Shown here one piece after another: positions 60,285 through 64,000 of a stretch of 64,000 bases of DNA (positions within the stretch are counted from its first letter, which is position 1; each line of letters opens with the position of its first letter). The notes under the pieces are model-generated. The model worked only from the letters and a program-made list of their open reading frames with translations, was not told the origin of the DNA and ran no database searches. This DNA comes from Rhizorhabdus sp049889055 (lineage in GTDB: Bacteria; Pseudomonadota; Alphaproteobacteria; Sphingomonadales; Sphingomonadaceae). The stretch is taken from contig NZ_JBLTWO010000013.1 in NCBI RefSeq assembly GCF_049889055.1, forward strand, positions 1 to 64,000. Reading direction: 5' to 3'. Both the position numbers and the translations under genes were made by a program.

Positions 60285-61426
60285 GCGACGTCTATATCGT
60301 CGGCATCGGTATCCACCCGTTCGGCCGGACCGATGGCCTGTCGGGCCTCGATCAGGGCGTCCATGCGGTGCGCCAGGCGCTGTCCGATGCGGGGCTCGAC
60401 TGGCCGCAGCTTCAGTTCGCCTATGGCGGCTCGGATGCAGCCGGCAATCCGGACACGATGGTGGAACGCCTTGGCCTGACCGGCATGCAGTTCATCAACG
60501 TCCGCAACGGCTGCGCGGCGGGCGGATCGGCGCTGTTCTCGGCGCAGATGGCGATCAAGTCGGGCGAGTTCGATCTCGGCCTCGCGGTCGGCTTCGACAA
60601 GCATCCGCGCGGCGCGTTCAACGCGATGCCCGCCGAGTATAATCTGCCCGACTGGTATGGCGAGGCGGGTTATATGATCACGACCCAGTTCTTCGCGAAC
60701 AAGATCACCCGCTACATGCACGAGCATGGCATTTCGGCGACCTCGCTCGGCCGCGTGGCCGAGAAGGCCTTCCGCAATGCCGTCCATGCGCCGCATGCCT
60801 GGCGCCGGGCCGAGGTGCCGCTCGACGAGATCATGAACGCCCCGCTGGTGAGCGACCCTTACACCAAATATATGTTCTGCTCGCCCGCCGAAGGCGGCGT
60901 CGCGCTGATCCTCGCGAGCGAGAAGAAGGCGCGCGAGCTGGGCCGCCCGCTGATCAAGCTCAAGGCAGCGACCATGCGGACCCGTCCGCCGGGCTCGTTC
61001 GAAGTGTTCGCGCCGTGCATCGATATCGAGCGGGGCGGTTCGGCGACCAACCTTGCATCTGCCGCCGCCTTCGAGGCGGCCGGGCTGGGACCCAAGGACA
61101 TTGCGGTCGCGCAGTTGCAGGACACCGAGGCGGGCGCCGAGATCATGCATATGGCCGAGAACGGCTTCTGCGCCGATGGCGAGCAGGAAGCCTGGCTGGC
61201 CGAAGGGCGCACTGAGATCGGTGGCGCGCTGCCGGTGAACACCGATGGCGGCTGTCTCGCCTGCGGCGAGCCGATCGGCGCATCGGGCCTGCGGCAGGTT
61301 TACGAGAATGTTGTGCAGTTGCGCGGCGACGGGGGCGGGCGGCAAGTGCCGAACGACCCGAAGACGGCCTATAGCCATGTCTATGGGGCGCCTGGCGTTT
61401 CCGCGGTAACGATATTGGAGCGTTGA
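60281..61426 (+). CDS. Lipid-transfer-protein-type thiolase (Ltp-like)
   Basis: 381 aa from MSDVYIVGIGIHPFGRTDGL. The nucleophile-region sequence RNGCAAGGSALFSAQ keeps a Cys, but the usual GHPxGATG loop reads CGEPIGASGLRQ, which separates it from degradative thiolases and places it with the Ltp-like group. With the DUF35 partner it may be a retro-aldolase that splits a beta-hydroxy-acyl-CoA. The stop codon shares one base with the next ATG (TGATG), so coupling to the ACAD is expected. Confidence 0.9.
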   Translation: MSDVYIVGIGIHPFGRTDGLSGLDQGVHAVRQALSDAGLDWPQLQFAYGGSDAAGNPDTMVERLGLTGMQFINVRNGCAAGGSALFSAQMAIKSGEFDLGLAVGFDKHPRGAFNAMPAEYNLPDWYGEAGYMITTQFFANKITRYMHEHGISATSLGRVAEKAFRNAVHAPHAWRRAEVPLDEIMNAPLVSDPYTKYMFCSPAEGGVALILASEKKARELGRPLIKLKAATMRTRPPGSFEVFAPCIDIERGGSATNLASAAAFEAAGLGPKDIAVAQLQDTEAGAEIMHMAENGFCADGEQEAWLAEGRTEIGGALPVNTDGGCLACGEPIGASGLRQVYENVVQLRGDGGGRQVPNDPKTAYSHVYGAPGVSAVTILER

Positions 61427-62634
61427 TGGATATCGAACTGTCCCCCGCCGATGCGGCCTTTCGTGACGAGGTTCGGGCCTTTCTGGCCGAGAAACTCCCG
61501 AAAGCGGTGCATGAAGGCAGTGCCGCGACGCCGTCGGTCTTCGTCGAGCCGGAAATCGGTCAGGTGTGGAACGCGGTCCTGCAGGAAAAGGGCTGGCTCG
61601 GCTATCAATGGCCGAAGGAATATGGCGGCACCGGCTGGACGCCGCTGCAGCGCTATCTGTTCGAGAAGGAATGCGCGCTCGCGGGTGCGCCGAACCTGAC
61701 CGTCCTCGGCCTGAAGCTCGTCGCACCGGTGATCTGGACCTTCGGTCGCGAAGACCAGAAGCAACTTTATCTGCCCCGTATCCTGTCGGGCGAGGATTAT
61801 TGGTGCCAGGGCTTTTCCGAGCCCGGCAGCGGATCGGATCTGGCCTCGCTCCAGTGCCGCGCGGTGCTCGACGGCGATCGCTATATCGTCAACGGATCGA
61901 AGATCTGGACGACCCATGCGCATCACGCGAACAAGATGTTCTGCCTGGTCCGCACCGATGCCACGGGCCGCAAGCAGGCGGGTATCAGCTTCCTGCTGAT
62001 CGACATGAACCAGCCGGGCATATCGGTGCGTCCGATCCTGACGCTCGGTGGCGATCATGAGGTCAACCAGGTCTTTCTCGAGGACGTCTCGGTACCTGTT
62101 TCGGATCTCGTCGGCGAAGAGGGGCAGGGCTGGGCGATCGCCAAATTCCTGCTCGAGAATGAGCGCGGCGGCTCGTGCCATGCGCCGAAGCTGTCCTATG
62201 ATCTCGACCAGATCGAAGCACAGGCCAAGCAGCAGCCCGATGGGCGCGGCGGCGTGCTGAGCGATGACCGCGACTGGCGGCGCAGGCTGGCCAAGCTCCG
62301 CCTTGGCGTGCAGTCGCTCGAGATGATCGAGCTCAAGATCATCTCGGAGATCGCCAAGGGCCGGGCCCCCGGACCGCAGACGTCGCTCACGAAGCTGCTG
62401 GCGTCGAACCTGCGCCAGGACATCGACCTGCTGGCGGTGGACCTGTTCGGCCCCGCCGGACTGCAGCTGGAGCTCGCGCGGCCGCTCTATGGCGACAACG
62501 CGCCCGATCCGCTGCTATCGCGCGCGGCGCAGCTGGCATCGCCGCGCTATCTGAACAGTCGCGCATGGACTATCTTCGGCGGCACCAACGAGGTGCAGGC
62601 CAACATCATCGCCCGGTCGGTGCTCGGGCTTTGA
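61426..62634 (+). CDS. Acyl-CoA dehydrogenase
   Basis: 402 aa. ACAD signatures: YQWPKEYGGTGW, the substrate-loop FSEPGSGSDLASLQ, NGSKIWTTHAHHANKMFCLVR and the C-terminal TIFGGTNEVQANIIA. The catalytic-Glu position of many family members (YEGT) is Gly here (FGGT), so the base must lie elsewhere or in a partner subunit. Part of the DUF35 - Ltp - ACAD - E1 operon, overlapping the thiolase gene by one base. Introduces a double bond into an acyl-CoA, with electrons passing to ETF. Confidence 0.92.
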   Translation: MDIELSPADAAFRDEVRAFLAEKLPKAVHEGSAATPSVFVEPEIGQVWNAVLQEKGWLGYQWPKEYGGTGWTPLQRYLFEKECALAGAPNLTVLGLKLVAPVIWTFGREDQKQLYLPRILSGEDYWCQGFSEPGSGSDLASLQCRAVLDGDRYIVNGSKIWTTHAHHANKMFCLVRTDATGRKQAGISFLLIDMNQPGISVRPILTLGGDHEVNQVFLEDVSVPVSDLVGEEGQGWAIAKFLLENERGGSCHAPKLSYDLDQIEAQAKQQPDGRGGVLSDDRDWRRRLAKLRLGVQSLEMIELKIISEIAKGRAPGPQTSLTKLLASNLRQDIDLLAVDLFGPAGLQLELARPLYGDNAPDPLLSRAAQLASPRYLNSRAWTIFGGTNEVQANIIARSVLGL

Positions 62635-62668
62635 TGCGGAAACCGGAATAAGAGAGCGAGGAGCGGGA

Positions 62669-63640
62669 ATGCAGCTGAGCAGGGAAGCCTTACTGGGCGC
62701 CTATCGCAGGATGAAGGTGATCCGCGAGTTCGAGGAACGCCTTCACGTCGAGATCCAGACCGGTGAGATCGCGGGCTTCACCCACCTCTATTGCGGCCAG
62801 GAAGCGGTCGCGGTCGGGGTGTGCGATCATCTTTCGGTCGAGGACAAGATCGTCTCCACCCATCGCGGCCACGGCCACTGCCTCGCCAAGGGCTGTGACG
62901 TGAACGGGATGATGAAGGAGATCTGGGGCAGCCGCGAAGGGCTCTGCAAGGGCAAGGGCGGATCGATGCACATCGCCGACCTCGACCAGGGCATGCTCGG
63001 CGCGAACGGCATCGTCGGCGCGGGCGCGCCGATCGCGGTCGGCGCGGCGATCAGCTTGAAGATCGACGGGCAGGGCAAGGTGGCGATCACCTTCTCCGGC
63101 GACGGCGCCTGCAACCAGGGCACGACCTTCGAGGCGATGAACATGGCCGTCGTCACCAAGGCGCCGTGCATCTTCGTGTTCGAAAACAACCATTATTCCG
63201 AACATACCGGCTTCGAATATTCGGTCGGCACGGCGAAGGACATCGCCAGCCGCGCCGAGGCCTTCGGCATGAAGGTGTGGCGCGGCGACGGCACCGACTT
63301 CTTCTCGGTCTATGAGACGATGCGCGAGGTGCTCGATTATGTCCGTGCCGGCAATGGTCCGGCGGCGGTCGAGTTCGACACCGAGCGTTTCTTCGGACAT
63401 TTCGAGGGCGATCCGCAGCGCTATCGCGGCAAGGGCGAGCTTGAGCGCATCCGCGAGACGCGCGACTGCCTGAAGCGTTTCCGCCAGAGCGTCACCGGTG
63501 CCAAGCTGCTGACCGATGCCGACATCGACGCGATCGACGCCGAGGTGATGGACACGATCGAGGCTGCCGTCGAGGCGGCGCGCGCCGCCGACCGGCCCAC
63601 GCCGCAGGACGTCCTGAGCGACGTCTATATTTCCTACTGA
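62669..63640 (+). CDS. Thiamine diphosphate-dependent dehydrogenase E1, alpha subunit
   Basis: 323 aa, of the pyruvate/acetoin/branched-chain 2-oxo acid dehydrogenase E1 alpha type. The TPP motif is FSGDGACNQGTTFEAMN ending in FENN, and the flanking THRGHGHCLAKG region is typical. It is followed at 15 bases by the beta subunit gene. E1 decarboxylates a 2-oxo acid or diketone; a lipoyl-bearing E2 would be expected downstream of the window. Pyruvate released by retro-aldol cleavage would be a suitable substrate, but acetoin-type function is equally possible. Confidence 0.92.
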   Translation: MQLSREALLGAYRRMKVIREFEERLHVEIQTGEIAGFTHLYCGQEAVAVGVCDHLSVEDKIVSTHRGHGHCLAKGCDVNGMMKEIWGSREGLCKGKGGSMHIADLDQGMLGANGIVGAGAPIAVGAAISLKIDGQGKVAITFSGDGACNQGTTFEAMNMAVVTKAPCIFVFENNHYSEHTGFEYSVGTAKDIASRAEAFGMKVWRGDGTDFFSVYETMREVLDYVRAGNGPAAVEFDTERFFGHFEGDPQRYRGKGELERIRETRDCLKRFRQSVTGAKLLTDADIDAIDAEVMDTIEAAVEAARAADRPTPQDVLSDVYISY

Positions 63641-63655
63641 GGCGGAGCGCGAACT

Positions 63656-64000
63656 ATGGCAAGAATGATGTATCGCGATGCCGTCGTTTCGACGATCGCA
63701 GAGGAAATGGAACGTGATCCCAGCGTCGTAATGCTGGGCGAGGATATCGTCGGCGGCATGGGCACGCCCGGCGGCCCCGAAGCGATCGGCGGCATCTGGT
63801 CGACCTCGACCGGCCTGTTCGGCAAGTTCGGCGCAGACCGCGTGATCGACACGCCGATCTCCGAGAGCGCGATCATCGGTGCGGCCGCCGGTCTGGCGCT
63901 GTCGGGAAAGCGCCCGATCGCCGAGCTGATGTTTGCCGACTTCATCGGCGTCAGCTTGGACCAGATCTGGAACCAGCTGGCGAAGTTCCGCTACATGTTC
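63656..64000 (+). CDS. Thiamine diphosphate-dependent dehydrogenase E1, beta subunit (partial)
   Basis: The first 115 residues, cut by the window end. Starts MARMMYRDAVVSTIAEEMER, followed by VVMLGEDIVGGMGTP and RVIDTPISESAIIGAAAGLA, all standard for E1 beta. The GEDI motif contributes the TPP-activating Glu. Fifteen bases behind the alpha subunit, so the two are certainly made together. Confidence 0.95.
   Translation, partial: MARMMYRDAVVSTIAEEMERDPSVVMLGEDIVGGMGTPGGPEAIGGIWSTSTGLFGKFGADRVIDTPISESAIIGAAAGLALSGKRPIAELMFADFIGVSLDQIWNQLAKFRYMF

Noticed and set aside
1..64000. CRISPR arrays, insertion sequences, prophage or rRNA genes
   Set aside because: No regularly spaced repeats, transposase or phage structural genes, and no rRNA-like sequence were seen in the window.

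Overview
The window looks like chromosomal DNA of a sphingomonad (Alphaproteobacteria, Sphingomonadaceae; a Sphingomonas/Rhizorhabdus-type organism). This rests on the high-GC coding style, an FzlA-like glutathione-transferase-fold protein, a hom-glpX-recJ block, a TonB-dependent receptor, many SDR and acyl-CoA genes, and a Rieske oxygenase. The genus is inference. I see no rRNA operon, CRISPR array, recognisable insertion sequence or prophage. There is one tRNA (tRNA-Glu).

Region 1 (1-2363) is an AT-richer two-gene cassette: an uncharacterised 138-aa protein followed by a 508-aa ImmA/IrrE-type metallopeptidase. It has a 13-bp direct repeat at both edges and a 20-bp inverted repeat upstream. 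Region 2 (2364-18991) is mostly housekeeping: RluE, RlmJ, an FzlA-like protein, three small low-GC genes of unknown function, an M20 peptidase, an RhlE-type DEAD-box helicase with a structured leader, a PLP aminotransferase next to a CHASE3 hybrid kinase, LigA, an FKBP isomerase, RecN, and a secreted glycosidase-like protein preceded by a tiny coupled leader ORF.

Region 3 (19211-30739) holds a joined alpha/beta-hydrolase plus MDR oxidoreductase, an esterase lipoprotein, OsmC, homoserine dehydrogenase, GlpX, RecJ, tRNA-Glu, a TacA/TacT-type toxin-antitoxin pair, an AsmA protein and a flavin-type general stress protein. Region 4 (30821-42647) is envelope and signalling: an OmpR regulator, a LysM-FecR protein and a CHASE2 histidine kinase in one operon; a DUF445 protein; a two-gene RND efflux operon with a 17-bp perfect palindrome over its -10 box; a SIMPL protein; and small genes.

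Region 5 (42832-64000) is the most interesting. It is a roughly 21-kb catabolic cluster: a tandem CaiB-type CoA transferase, a thiolase-like TLP1 protein, a LysR regulator, an enoyl-CoA hydratase, a TonB-dependent receptor, three chained SDRs, a Rieske oxygenase coupled to a ThuA-like protein, an acyl-CoA dehydrogenase divergent from a LuxR-type regulator, and a GMC oxidoreductase. It ends with an operon DUF35 - Ltp-like thiolase - acyl-CoA dehydrogenase - E1 alpha - E1 beta (cut by the window edge). Together these could import a substrate, hydroxylate and oxidise it, activate it to a CoA ester, shorten it by beta-oxidation or retro-aldol cleavage, and oxidise the released keto acid. The substrate cannot be read from sequence; a terpenoid, steroid-like or aryl-alkyl acid would fit.
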